Below, piece after piece: positions 1-10,418 of a stretch of DNA of 64,000 nucleotides. The notes beneath the pieces are model-generated. The model saw only the letters and a program-made list of their open reading frames with translations, did not search any database and was not told where the DNA came from. Within the stretch, counting starts at the first letter, position 1, and each line of letters begins with the position of its first letter. The stretch covers positions 8,618,001 to 8,682,000 of the forward strand of contig AP026548.1 of NCBI GenBank assembly GCA_026075535.2, in the 5' to 3' direction. This stretch comes from Tricholoma matsutake. Lineage: Eukaryota > Basidiomycota > Agaricomycetes > Agaricales > Tricholomataceae. The translations under genes were made by a program, and so were the position numbers.

Positions 1-530
1 TCAAGTATTCTGTGAACTACATCGTTTTGCCACATAGTTTCTTGAAACTCTTGTCACATTGTCTACCTACTGTGTCATTGTCTCTTACCTCACTTTCAAC
101 TATCGTCACCATATCCCGAACTCGTGAAACCATTTCAGAGATTCTCGAACTTCTCCACATTGCTGCTAAACTCTCTCATATCATTTCAGAATGCTTCGTA
201 GTGTTTCATGTTACTTCAGACGGCTTTGCAGAACTTTGCACAGCCTAATACTGCTTCACAACATCTTACAGTACACTTACCAGCCTTTGGATAGCATGGT
301 GATATTCAGTACTACCTTGCAACCTTTCTCTGACTTGTGTTATATCTCCTAAGACCAGTTTAGTTGGTTTTGGTTGAGTTTCTGGGTTGAGCACCATCAT
401 TCTGGAGCCCACTGCAAGGGGTTTCTGAATCATTTCATCACCTAATCCATCTCGAATCTCCTGGCTTAGGCCAACCCAAGCCAGAAACCTCTGAATTGAT
501 ACTTGCCATGCATTTGAATCTCTCGAACAA

Positions 531-2235
531 TTGGGAGAGATCCTAATTCCAGTATCCGAAGCAGAATCAACACATTGTCGACTATTTCCCTCACCCATTC
601 CATCATCTTCATCATCATCTTCTACTTCTTCATCCTCAGCTTCTAGCGCTTCATTTATCTTTCCAAATACATCGACACCGCTACCATCTATCACCCAAGT
701 CCTAACCCCTACCCCAAGAGCTATTGCACTCATGACTACACAAGCTACTATGCCAGCTTGTGGTCACTCCATGGCTCTGAAGTTCAATCCTACTCAGCCT
801 CGAGAACTTCAGAGATACTTTAACGAACTCAAAATGCTGTTTCCAACATGCAGAATTATTGATTCCAAAGATATGAAGAAGCATGCCTGTCGATATGTCG
901 ACATTGATACCTCCAAACTTTGGGAGTCAATCCCAGAATATGATGCAGGGGTCTCATTCAATGAATTTTGTACAGCTATTCACAAGTTGTACCCTGGATC
1001 CAAAGACGACTGCAAGTGGTCGATTGCCAATATGGATAAACTAATCAGCAAACAACTTTGCATTGGTATCTACAATGCAAATGAGTTAGGATTATATTAC
1101 AGGTCCTTCTACAATATCACTAAGTTCCTCACCACAAAAAATTGACTTTTGGCAGCTGAACAAAGCAGAGCCTTCGTTCATGGCTTTCAACCAGGATTAT
1201 GGATGTGAATTGTGCGCCGTCTTGAACTCAAATTCCCTGACCACTACCCAGATGACCCCTATCCTCTCGATGACATCCATGCTGCTGCAAAATTTGTTTT
1301 AGCAGGTACTACATCATCATGAACTCCCTTGGCCTCAACTTTGCAAGTCCCATCCTCATCCTTGGCTTCAACCTATATCCCTACTACCTCTACATCGTTG
1401 CCACAAATCAAAACAGAGGTTTTATCAATGATTCTCAAGAAATTTGTGACCACTCTCATCATGGCCTTAACAGGAGCTCAATCCAACAATAACAACAACA
1501 ATTCCCCATGTGTTAATCAAGGGTTTTGCCAGGACCAACTTGAAAATTTAGTTTGTATTTTCTGTGGTCTTTTGGGACACTTCATTAGTGATTGTTTCGT
1601 CTGTCAAATGTATATTAATGATGGAAAGTGTAAGAAGAACGCTGAAGGAAAAGTTGTGCTTCCAACTGGACAGTTCACGCCACAAAACATCCCTGGGTGT
1701 TGTATCAAAGATCACATTGACGAGTGGATTCATTGAAACCCAGACATAACTATTGTCCCTGCCCTCATGTATGGCATTGCCCCTTCCCCCACTCCAGCTC
1801 CTGCTCCTAGGGGAATCTACCAGATCACAGACATGAATACTGAAGCTGATATTTGTATCGCTCACTTAGAACAAGAATTATATGCATTACAAAGTGGCCG
1901 AAACTTCGCTTGACATGAACCTGGTCCAATCACAGCTCCTGTGGTTCAGCCATTGATTTTGTCCATGGCTCCATCAGCCAAACCAGTATCCCTTCCCACT
2001 CCAACCACCGCACTACCATCTATATCCTCTACCACGACCAATCCAGCTTCATCCAATATAGCACCATCAATGGCTTCGCAGACAACTTCGAATTTGCGAT
2101 CCACGCTGAATTCGCAACCACTCGTAAGTTTGCAACCCCCAATTCATCCTTATGCTGCAGCTTTGGAGAACACTTACTTACCCCCTCATGAACCAAACTT
2201 TGCCTCTACTAGTAAAGGTAAAGAATGAGATGGTC
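531..2235 (+). pseudogene. Gypsy copy A gag (capsid and nucleocapsid), degraded
   Basis: The product would be the structural protein that packages element RNA. A Ser-rich N-terminal stretch is followed by a capsid-like region starting KFNPTQPRELQRYF and running to about 1320, then a CCHC-like knuckle at about 1555-1605 (CIFCGLLGHFISDC). A Pro/Ser/Thr-rich linker follows. The frame holds TGA stops at 1143, 1206, 1320, 1734, 1911 and 2226. At 1206 and 1911 copy B has CAA or a sense codon, consistent with C-to-T or G-to-A decay. It is not expected to make a functional protein. Confidence 0.8.
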
Positions 2236-2237
2236 CT

Positions 2238-2936
2238 TTGTACCACACTGTAGCCCCCATTCAGAATGACACCATCGCTCAGGACATATTTTCATGTTCG
2301 ATGAAAATACTGATCGTCACTCTTACTATGGAAGAACTTCTTTTGTTATCACCCGAAGTTTGTATGAAATGGAAGGAACAGCTAATGCCATGTCGTATTC
2401 TGAACCAGGATGGAAACAATGTGGGGCACCTAGTCAACAAAGAGGTACTTATGATCAATGACCTGTATGAAACTTATATCAGCTCTCTTCGAATTGGCAA
2501 CATTCCAAAACCCTTCGTCGCTGCAAAGGAATCTCACTCGATCAGATCAGTTATGATGAACGTCAATGGTAAAAACCCTGTCAAAAGTGTAGTTGACCCG
2601 GGTTCTTCGATTATTGCTATGTCCGAAGAAGTCTGCCATGAACTAGGTCTCGCATATGATCCTTCCATCCACATTCCACTTCAATCAGCTAATGGTGGCA
2701 TTGACAAAAGTCTAGGATTAGCACGAAATGTTCCTTGCGAAGTTGGCATGATCACCATCTATATGCAGAATTCATATAATCCAAAACCCTGCCTATGACA
2801 TACTACTTGGTTGACCCTTCGAAGTAGTCACTGAAAGCGCCATCAAGAACTGGAGTGATGAATCTCAGACAATTACTATCTATGATCCTAACTTGACAAG
2901 ATCATCTACTATCCCAACCTTTCCTAGAGCCACGAA
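2238..2936 (+). pseudogene. Gypsy copy A retropepsin region, frameshifted
   Basis: This is the aspartic protease segment. The active-site loop reads VVDPGSS where the family has D-S/T-G, and the flap and C-terminal region end in the family motif DILLG, followed by a TGA where relatives have Arg. One extra A near 2770, compared with copy B, puts the DILLG part in the +1 frame. A short linker rich in TITIYDP and TFPRA motifs follows, as in other mushroom gypsy elements. It is non-functional as written. Confidence 0.75.
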
Positions 2937-3985
2937 ATGCTGAAAAGGAGTTCACGAGGATTTTCATTACTAGAGGATAATATTTTGGAGACCAAACAGT
3001 GTGCATTCATCATTTCTTTTAACCATTTGAACTCTTCTCTATTTATTGAATGCACTGCAAACATTCCCGACTTTGAATCCTCACCTTCTTCGAATGCCAC
3101 TACTACTTTGGATATTATCGCCCATCTCTATTTGACAGCTAGTGAACAGTATGTTACATTTTTAATGGCCTGGATGGCCCCCTCTATGCCAGATTCATCT
3201 AGATATTCCACATCCTATCTATCCTCCAACTCCCTATATCCTGCCTTTGCAGCCACTAAAAAGAAGTACAAGCCTGTCGCATTGAAAGTACGACCAGTCA
3301 TCACCGACCTGCCTGATCGATTTCGCATTACTCGCACAATCACAGGGAATCCTCTCAAAGAAATGCCAAAACTTAATCCTAAACCTCCAACATTTTCGCC
3401 ATCTTCCTGATACAACCTCGAATGAAAAATGATTATCAATAATAATCATCCCAGTGATTTCCTTTGGCCTGAGGAAAGAAAACTCATGCATGATTTTATT
3501 TGGAATCACAAAACTGGTTTCACATGGACCGAACAAGAACGAGGAAGTTTTCACCCTGACTTCTTCCCTCCAATTGAATTCCCAGTTATTCCACACACCC
3601 CATGGATCAAATGAAACATTCCTATTCCCCCAGGGATTTATGAAGAGGTTTGCGCCATGCTCAAGAAGAAAATAGAAGCAGGCATTTACGAACCATCGAA
3701 CTCATCTTATAGGTCGCGTTGGTTTTGTGTCACAAAGAAAGACGGCAAAGCACTTCGCTCAGTCCACGGTCTTGAACAACTCAACAAAGTCACTATACAG
3801 CACTCAGGTGTCGTTCCGATCCCTGAACATCTGGCAGAACAGTTCAAAGGACATGCTTGTGGAGGAATGCTAGACCTCTACGTTGCCTTCAATGAACGAA
3901 AAGTAGCTGAATCATCTCGAGACCTGACTACCTTTCAAATGCCTTTCGGAGCACTTCACATCATCACTCTACCAATGGGTTGGAC
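2937..3985 (+). pseudogene. Gypsy copy A reverse transcriptase N-terminal part
   Basis: The segment before RT carries KKYKPVALKVRPV and TDLPDRFRI, the usual pre-RT linker. RT fingers follow, with EAGIYEPSNSSYRSRWFC and VTKKDGK (position about 3670-3750) and then DLTTFQMPFG. TGA stops lie at about 3408 and 3612. Similarity to copy B stops at about 3985, just after LPMGWT and before the catalytic xxDD motif, so the palm active site is missing. A different sequence follows. Confidence 0.85.
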
Positions 3986-4292
3986 CCTTATTACCCTTCT
4001 ATCCACATCCAGCAGTGCCGACATTATCCTATTGATGCGGTACCTTCCTATTTTGTGACTATGCCCAATGCGGCCTTCCCAAATCACACACTATGCTTGA
4101 TGCGGCCTTTTACTTACACAGTTGATCTTTTTCTTATATATTACTTATTTTTTATTCCTTAACCTTCGTTCCTACTTCCATGCAACAAAGGTATAGTAAC
4201 TTCCTATTCTTTTAATTGTAGTAACTTATGGTTCCTACTTCCATGCAATGAAGATAATTTGATCCTGTCTTTTAGTAAATCTAAGTCTAGTG
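3986..4292. other. Unassigned AT-rich spacer
   Basis: This lies between the broken end of gypsy copy A and the pogo transposase fragment. It has two near-copies of a ttcctacttccatgcaa phrase (about 4170 and 4230) and three atgcggccttc-like phrases (about 4036-4110). No coding frame is supported. It may be remnant 5' sequence of the pogo element. Confidence 0.4.
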
Positions 4293-5615
4293 TAGGCTGC
4301 CAAACTCAGCAACCTTCCACTCACTGATGTGATCAGAGAATATAATATCCTGCCTGAGAATCTCTACAATATGGATGAAAAAGGCATCCAACTTGGTATT
4401 GGTGCAAGGATCACTGCTATGATTGACCAAGATCAAAAAACTGTTTACTCCATTGAGGATGGAAACAGGGAGCTTGTTACGGTCATCTAGTGTTTAAAGG
4501 TCTGGTTCAGTCCGGTTTTTTTGCCCCATTTGGACGAACCGCAACTGTAACTGGTTGCCTATTATGGTAAGACCCCAAAAAACCAGACTGAACCTGAAAA
4601 AACTGGTCCAAAATGATTTGAACCAGTTCAAACTGAAGTCCAGTTGTAACCAATTTGAACTGGTTTGAACTGACTCAAACTGGTCTTCTACCACATAGAA
4701 CCAGTTGTAAACAATAGTACACAGTGTATATTAGTCAACTGTAAAGGTTTTATGGTGATAACAATCCTCTACATCTTGAAATACACAACTATGAGATGTC
4801 ATGCAAGTTAGATTTTGCAGTAGCATTTTGTTTTGGCCATAGCACATGGAATTCTGGACTGTTTCTCTTAAAAAAGTGGTCAAAAGATGCGTATTTGAGA
4901 GGGGTACCTTATGGCAGTTTGAACCGACCCAAACCGGTCCAGTTCAGTTCAGTTCAGAGCAGTTTTACAATCCCAGGATGACCAAACTGGACTGAAGGTC
5001 CAGTTTTTTTCTGGTTCAGTCTGGTCCAGTTGCCAGTTTTTTCCAGTTTGATGAACTGGACTTTTAAACACTACAGTCATTGAAGCAGTCTGTGCTGATG
5101 GATTTGTTCTCCACTCTTCTGTGATCTTCCAGGGTTTGTGGCGGAACTCAGAGTGGGGTCACAACAACCCTTGTAATGCAAGGTTTGTATGGTTTCAGTT
5201 CTAAAGACATCAATCTCACAATTTATTGACAGCATATCCATCTCTCCCAATGGATGGACAGACCAAGAATTGGGCTCTGCATGGCTTCAAAATGATTTTG
5301 ATCCTGCAACATGAAACAAAGCTGCTGGACAGTATTGCCTCTTAATCTTGGATGGGCATAACTCCCATTGCACCTTCACATTCTGCAAGTACACTGCAGA
5401 TAACAAGATTATTGTTATGTCTTCCTTCACACACAACACATGCCCTTCAGCCTTGTGATGTTGGTGCATTCGGACCTCTCACACAGTCATGGAGTGGTGA
5501 CCCTTGCATCCCAATCTCTTATTGTGATCCGAAAAGATAATCTCCTTGTCCATTACCACACTGTGTGCATTGAAGCATTCAAAGACACAACAATTCATTC
5601 AGCATTCAGACAATG
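4293..5615 (+). pseudogene. Pogo-type DDE_1 transposase fragment, split by a MITE
   Basis: This is part of a CENP-B/pogo-like transposase (Tc1/mariner superfamily), a nuclear cut-and-paste enzyme. Before the insertion the frame reads ENLYNMDEKGIQLGIG and TVYSIEDGNRELVTV, the first catalytic Asp region. After it, the frame resumes with EAVCADG and GLWRNSEWG, then NPCNA, with frame breaks. The later motif LPSHTTHALQPCDVGAFGPL sits at about 5420-5480, followed by IEAFKDTTIHSAFR. The N-terminal helix-turn-helix is absent and several frameshifts are visible. The 4488-5073 insertion interrupts the codons between LVTV and EAVC. Confidence 0.85.
4488..5073. mobile_element. hAT-like MITE inserted in the pogo transposase
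   Basis: This 586-bp non-autonomous element has imperfect terminal inverted repeats: tagtgtttaaaggtc at the left, and the reverse complement of the right end reads tagtgtttaaaagtc. The flanks are cggtcatc and cagtcatt, an 8-bp target duplication with two transitions, which fits the hAT superfamily. The interior is rich in ggttcagtcc and aactggtt phrases in both orientations. Removing it restores the transposase reading frame, which proves the insertion is real and younger than the pogo copy. Related sequences occur at 35735-35921 and 37464-37649. Confidence 0.85.
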
Positions 5616-5639
5616 TCTGCAATGGTTTGTATTGAAGTT

Positions 5640-5980
5640 AATAACATATTTGTAATGGTTTGTATTGAAGTCAACAACATTTTTGTAATAGTTTATACCA
5701 AGGTCAGTAAAGGTTTGTAACAAAGTCAGTAAACAAGTCTGTAATATTGAAGTCAATAACATGTTTGTAATAGTTTACACCAAGCGTAACAAAGTCAGTA
5801 AACAAATTTGTAATGGCTTGTATTAAAGTCAATAACATTTTTGTAATAGTTTATGCCAAGGTCAATAAAGGTTTGTAACAAAGCAGTGAACAAGTTTGTA
5901 GTGGTTCATATTAAAGTCAGTAACATGCTTCTAATGATTGACTTAGTACTATAAATATGTTGACTAAAAAACAACTTACA
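5640..5980. repeat. Left arm of inverted 22-bp repeat arrays
   Basis: Degenerate repeats of about 22 bp, with core aggtcagtaaaggtttgtaac, run through this arm. They are the reverse complement of the units at 6280-6815. The arms flank about 300 bp of unrelated AT-rich sequence. Paired subterminal arrays like this are common in non-autonomous DNA transposons, but I could not identify termini or a target duplication. Confidence 0.7.
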
Positions 5981-6279
5981 AAAGTCATTACTTAACTTGC
6001 AATAGGTCATCAGGTTGATTTAAGCTTACCAAATGCCACAGTATTAACCTGTGAATAAAAACATTAATTTGTCATTTACCCATTTAATGATGCAAGACTT
6101 ACAAAAATGATGTGTGTGAATGAATGAGCCATTAGTATGTCTCATATAGTTGGCAGTGTGAGTTGTTTGGTTGTGTTGTGTGCAGATACTGTGAGGTGTG
6201 AAAGTAGGTGTCCACTATATCGCATCCCTAATTTTTGTGCACGAAGTCACTGGAAAGTTGTACTGACTGGTTTACAAGC

Positions 6280-6815
6280 TTTGCCAACTTGATTATAATA
6301 TAAACTTTTACTGACCTCATTTCACACATTGACTGACATTATTTACATACTTTTACTGACTTGATTACAAACTGTTACTAACATCATACCATTACAAACT
6401 TTTACTGACCTCATTACAAAATTTTACTGATCTCATTACAAACTTTTGCTGACTTCATTACAAAAATTTGTTGACTTCATTACCAATTTTTACTGACCTC
6501 ATTACAAAATTTCACTGAACTCATTACAAACTTTTGCTGACCTCACTGCAAAATGTTGTTGACCTCATTACTGACCTCATTACAAAACTTTACTGACCTC
6601 ATTACAAAACTTTATTGACCTCATTACAAAACTTTATTGACCTCATTACAAAACTTTATTGACCTCATTACAAAACTTTATTGACCTCATTACAAAACTT
6701 TATTGGCCTCATTACAAAACTTTATTGACCTCATTACAAAACTTTACTGACCTCATTGCAAAACTTTACTGACCTCATTACAAAACCTTACTGACCTCAT
6801 TACAGACCTTCACAG
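6280..6815. repeat. Right arm of inverted 22-bp repeat arrays
   Basis: More than 20 units of gacctcattacaaaacttt(at)t occur here. The stretch 6590-6780 is nearly perfect, which suggests recent local expansion. It is inverted relative to 5640-5980. No coding potential is seen. Confidence 0.85.
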
Positions 6816-7199
6816 ATATCCAAACTACTAATTTCTTTGGGGTATCTTTTATGAATAGTTTAATTAAAAATATAACTATAGATATCAAAGGACAAAAAAT
6901 ACAAAAAGTCCCCCCCTCGTTGTCATTCCTCCGTTGTTGTTCCCCTCTCCCCTTTGTTGTTTCCCTTTGTTGTTCCCCCCTCCCCTTTTCATTGTCATTC
7001 CCCCTCCTGTTGTTGTTCTGTAAACTTTGCACTCCCCCCCGTATTCCTATCGGAGTCCTAGGAGTCCGAGTTTTCTGATAAGAGTCCGATTGGAATCTGA
7101 TAGGAGTCCTACTAGTCTGACACTAGTCCTAGGAGTCCGATAGGAATCTGATTGGAATGTATCTTGATGACCATGTACTTTTATTTCCAAGAAATTCCT

Positions 7200-7380
7200 A
7201 GTAAATTCCAAGTAAAGTCCAACAGGTAGTAGTCAGAATACCACACCATTTCGGAAGACTTAACTTGATGAAAGTGCTTACAAAATAAATGGGCAGAGCA
7301 GGAATTGAGCTCTAGACCTTGGGATATAAGTGACATGACTACCAAACAAGTGCTCAACCAGTTGAGCCACAGGAGCATTA
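7200..7380 (-). repeat. tRNA-like (SINE-type) module of element E
   Basis: Read on the minus strand, the sequence contains an A-box-like tggctcaactgg with a D-arm-like gctcaactggttgagc. A B-box-like gagctcaattcc lies about 55 bp downstream. A common 3' tail ttattttgta-gcactt follows. The same module occurs at 45529-45660 and 62960-63100. It resembles a tRNA-derived Pol III promoter, but it does not fold into a complete functional tRNA by eye. Confidence 0.65.
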
Positions 7381-7489
7381 ATAAATATGTAATATAAAGT
7401 CCATTTAAAGCACTTAGGATTAGTTCACTTATTTTTAACCTCTCTCACAAGAGCTCGAAAAAAAATTGTTGAGCCCTCACATCTTCACG

Positions 7490-8120
7490 AGGGAGTAGAT
7501 AACTAATATAGATTTAAAAAAAAAACCCCATGCAAACACGAGGGGGAGAAATAATTATACTATTTAATTATACTATTTTAAATTCTACAAAAAAACCCAC
7601 CCCCCCACGAAACAGGGGGGAGGGGGTGGTGGTGTGTCGCATTGGCTGTCTCATCAGCCCTGTCCCATCATTTCCCCTCCCTCTCGTCTCTGTCGTGTCT
7701 CGCCTCCCTCACCTCGCCTCCCCCATGGCTTCCCTCCCCTCCCTCGTCTCCCCTCCCTCGTCGTTCCACCCACCGTCCACCCCATGAGCAGTTGCTTGTG
7801 AGGCTGGTGGTGGGTGGTGTTTGTCCATCGTCTCCCCTTCTGGTCATTGTTTCCCTTTCCCCTTGTCATTTCATCACCCTTGTCGTTCATCCCCCTTGTC
7901 ATCTGCACCCACGAACCACCCTACGGGCAGCTGCTCGTAGGCATGTCGTTTGGTGCTGTCGTTGTCCCTCCATGCCATTCCCGTGTTCTCGCACCCCATA
8001 TACACCCCGCAAGCAGTCGCTCACGGTGGTGATGGGGGTTGCTGGATGTCATTGGTGTCATGGGGGGTCCATGCACTCACGATCCACCCTACGAGCAGCA
8101 GCTCGTAGGCATGGGGTGGG
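7490..8120. repeat. Hairpin array of element E
   Basis: Short inverted repeats of two kinds occur here. CCCTCAC..GAGGG types lie at about 7470-7640. CACCC-type hairpins, with stems such as ctacgagcagcagctcgtag, lie at about 7777, 7912, 7998 and 8084. Stem sequences differ between units while pairing is largely kept. Minus-strand frames over the region are low-complexity and unlikely to be conventional genes. Confidence 0.7.
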
Positions 8121-8343
8121 TGCGTTGTCAGTTTGTCAGTGATGTGGCTCGAGGGGAGGGGTCGGGTGGTGCTTACTGGGTGGGTATTCCCCTTCTGGGG
8201 TCTCCTGGTGTTGCTCCCCATGCTCCTGACCATGATCAATACCCTCACATCCCATTTTGACGGGGAGGAGGGAGGTGGCCAGGGGCATCATTGGGTGTGG
8301 GTTTGGCTCGCATCAGTCCGTCGTTACTCATGTAGATTAGAAC

Positions 8344-8409
8344 CTAGAAACAAAAAAAATGAATTAGTTAGTTTACAAAAGTAAAAAACAAATGAAAAAA
8401 AAAACTTAC
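8344..8409 (-). other. Intron-like segment of element E
   Basis: Read on the minus strand, the segment starts GTAAGT, is T-rich, carries a CTAACTAATTC branch-like stretch, and ends TTTCTAG before GTTCTAATC. The same donor, branch and acceptor layout recurs in elements C, D, F, G and H, next to a palindrome that abuts the donor. Confidence 0.65.
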
Positions 8410-8689
8410 TACAGCCCAAATGATGATTGCATTGTTTGGGCATCATTCGGCATCGAAACCAGTCATTTCCAGTCTTGGGGGCTTGTCTAGAGATGGGGGT
8501 GAAGTGGGAGTGGTGGGAGTTGCTGGGTTGAGGTGGTTGAGGTGGGGGGGATGGAGGTGGCATGCTTGTCATCGTTGGTGGTGGTGGTGGGAGTTGATGA
8601 GCTGGCAGGTGTGATGACGTGGCTATGTGCTTTGTCATCACACCCATGGGAATGGTATGTAGTGTAGTATGATCACTTACCTGTAATGA

Positions 8690-8790
8690 TTGTTTAGCCT
8701 AATGGTATTGTTGTCGGTTTATGCTTACATAATCTTCTGTAGTCAAGTGTTCAATTCTTGTCTGTGCATTTAATTTTTCATACTATATTA
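8690..8790 (+). repeat. Second tRNA-like module of element E
   Basis: An A-box-like tagcctaatggt at about 8696 and a B-box-like gtgttcaattc at about 8748 have tRNA-like spacing. The position corresponds to the tRNA-like module at 43985-44065 in D and 10095-10180 in F. The sequence is diverged, so confidence is modest. Confidence 0.5.
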
Positions 8791-9663
8791 CTAAGCAAGG
8801 CTGCTTTCATTCCTATCGGAATCCTATGTTGTCTGATGTCTTAGCATAACTTCGGACTAGTCCTATGTGATTTCTATGATCGGAAATTCCTAGGAAATTC
8901 CGATAGTCTGATCGGACTCTGATCGGACTACATCGGACTGGACTAGGACTAAATGTGCCATTTCATGTCAATTTGGCTGGTGAAAATGACATCGGAATAT
9001 GGTTGGATTCCAATCGGAGTCCGATCAGAATCATCGGAATCATTGGATTCCTATAGGAATATGGGGGGGAGTGTAAAGACCTCATTGTTCCCCCTCCTGT
9101 TGTTGTTCCCCCTCCTGTTGTTGTTCCCCCTCCTGTCATTGTTCCCCCTCCTGTCATTGTTCCCCCTCCTGTCATTGTTCCCCCTCCTGTTGTTGTTCCC
9201 CCTCTTGTTGTTGTTCCCCCCCTTTTCGTCTCCAGGGTGCTTGGTGGGCCTCGTCATCATTCCACCTGCGGTCCACCCCACAAGCAGTTGCTCGTGAGGC
9301 TGGGGGTGGGTGGTGTGTTCCATCATCGCTGTCCCCCCTCTCGTCTCCGTTGTTGTCCCGTTGTTGTGGTCATTCTCCCCCCCCTCATTGTTGTTGTCCC
9401 CTGTTGTTGTCCCTGCCACCATCACTGTCCCCTGTTGTTGTTGTTGTCCGCTGTTGTTGTTGTTGTCCCTCCCCTCCCATCATTGCTGGTTCATCGTTAA
9501 GCACCAGTGATCCACCTTGCCAGCAGGGGCTCGCAATGGTGGTGGCTGGTGCTGGTTGTTGGCCTTCTCATTCCTCCTGCTGTCCCTTCCTATCGTCCCT
9601 GTCATCTGTTTTGTTGGCCCCTGCCATCTTGTCGTCGTTGCTATCAATAGTTTAAATTAGTAC

Positions 9664-9720
9664 CTAAAAAGGTTTGTTAGTAAAGAAGGAAAGGAATGAG
9701 AAAAGAAAAAAAAAACTTAC
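9664..9720 (-). other. Intron-like segment 1 of element F
   Basis: On the minus strand it starts GTAAGT, contains a perfect TTTACTAACAAAC branch-site consensus, and ends TTTTTAG, for 57 bp. The palindrome ggcccaagagacat with its mirror copy (9725-9758) lies just upstream of the donor in transcript sense. Confidence 0.7.
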
Positions 9721-9861
9721 TTGTGGCCCAAGAGACATTGATGGATGTCTCTTGGGCCTTTTCTCATCATTTGCTGCTGCTCCTTGTTTGTTGTTGTTGT
9801 CTCATCTTGTTGTCATGTTGTCCAGTCATCTCGTCCCATCATGTCATCATTATAATCAAAC

Positions 9862-9924
9862 CTATTACTAATGAAAAATGAGTTAGTTAAACAAAACAAC
9901 AAAGAACATTTTAAAAATACTTAC
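9862..9924 (-). other. Intron-like segment 2 of element F
   Basis: On the minus strand it runs from GTAAGT through TTTAACTAACTC to an AG acceptor (TTAG or TAATAG). The palindrome gggcccaaacaacg with its mirror (9929-9959) abuts the donor side. Two palindrome-intron units therefore lie in tandem in this copy. Confidence 0.65.
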
Positions 9925-10094
9925 TAGTGGCCCAAACAACGATAACGTTGTTTGGGCCCTGCTTCTGTCTTTGGTTTGTGAGGTAAGAGGAGGTGGCATC
10001 ATTGAAACTTGACAGTAGTGATGTGTTGATGACGCGGCTGTGTGCTTTGTAATACACAGCCACTGGGTGTTGTATGTATCGCGTTGCTTTTCCA

Positions 10095-10180
10095 TAAGAG
10101 AAAAGCTCTTGTAGTGTAACAGTTAGGCTCATTTGCTTCATTATGTAAGCTATGTCAAAGTCAGGGTTTGAATCCTACTG
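10095..10180 (+). repeat. tRNA-like module of element F
   Basis: The A-box-like ttgtagtgtaacagttagg and B-box-like gggtttgaatcc lie about 50 bp apart, as in a tRNA gene. The rest does not form a clear cloverleaf. It sits next to a gatgacgcggctgtgtgcttt segment that also neighbours the tRNA-like module in D and E. Confidence 0.5.
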
Positions 10181-10418
10181 TTAATTACATTTTCTATTTA
10201 TAAATAATTAAGTAACTGCAAACACATTGAATTCACTTGCTCGAGTAGACTATACTCGACTGCTCGTGCTCAGATGCATTGATGAATGTTTAAAATTCAA
10301 AGCCACACAGCCTCAGGCCAGGGCCATGTGTGGAATTCGCGTGTGGTTTATCTTTGCATTTGCAACTTAAGCTCATTCAAACTCCGCCACCAATGTCCTA
10401 AGTTCCGAGTTCTCATTA

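Larger units (their letters stand above)
1..3985 (+). mobile_element. Ty3/gypsy retrotransposon copy A, truncated
   Basis: This is the internal region of a gypsy element, cut by the window edge on the left and broken inside reverse transcriptase on the right. Position 1 aligns with about 58193 of copy B, and similarity ends near 3985, where copy B continues through the RT active site. The order is leader, capsid, zinc knuckle, retropepsin, RT. Most of gag and protease lies in one reading frame broken by TGA codons, several of which are CGA in copy B. It is a dead copy. No LTR lies inside the window for it. Confidence 0.9.
7025..9078 (-). mobile_element. Composite TIR element E
   Basis: This 2054-bp element is bounded by terminal inverted repeats: ctttgcactccccccc at the left, and the right end reversed reads ctttacactccccccc. 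Both continue into attcctatcgg/attcctatagg. Inward come subterminal GGAGTCC/GGAATCC repeats (7045-7160 and 8810-9060), a tRNA-like module on the minus strand (7200-7380), hairpin arrays (7490-8120), an intron (8344-8409), a decayed palindrome (8412-8450), and a second tRNA-like module (8690-8790). The layout is that of element D inverted. No transposase is encoded and no convincing target duplication is seen. Confidence 0.75.
6880..10200 (-). mobile_element. Composite element F, interrupted by element E
   Basis: The low-complexity Cgttgttgttcccccctcc sequence left of 7025 resumes on the right of 9078, so E appears to have inserted into a related element. The right part carries CACCC hairpins (about 9270 and 9510), two intron-like segments (9664-9720 and 9862-9924, minus strand), two palindromes, and a tRNA-like module (about 10095-10180). 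Its outer ends are not resolved, so the limits are approximate. Confidence 0.5.

Noticed and set aside
7642..8142. Long overlapping frames in the C/T-rich region with repeated EQLLVG peptides
   Set aside because: They come from translating the CACCC hairpins and low-complexity DNA; frames are open on both strands and lack domains.
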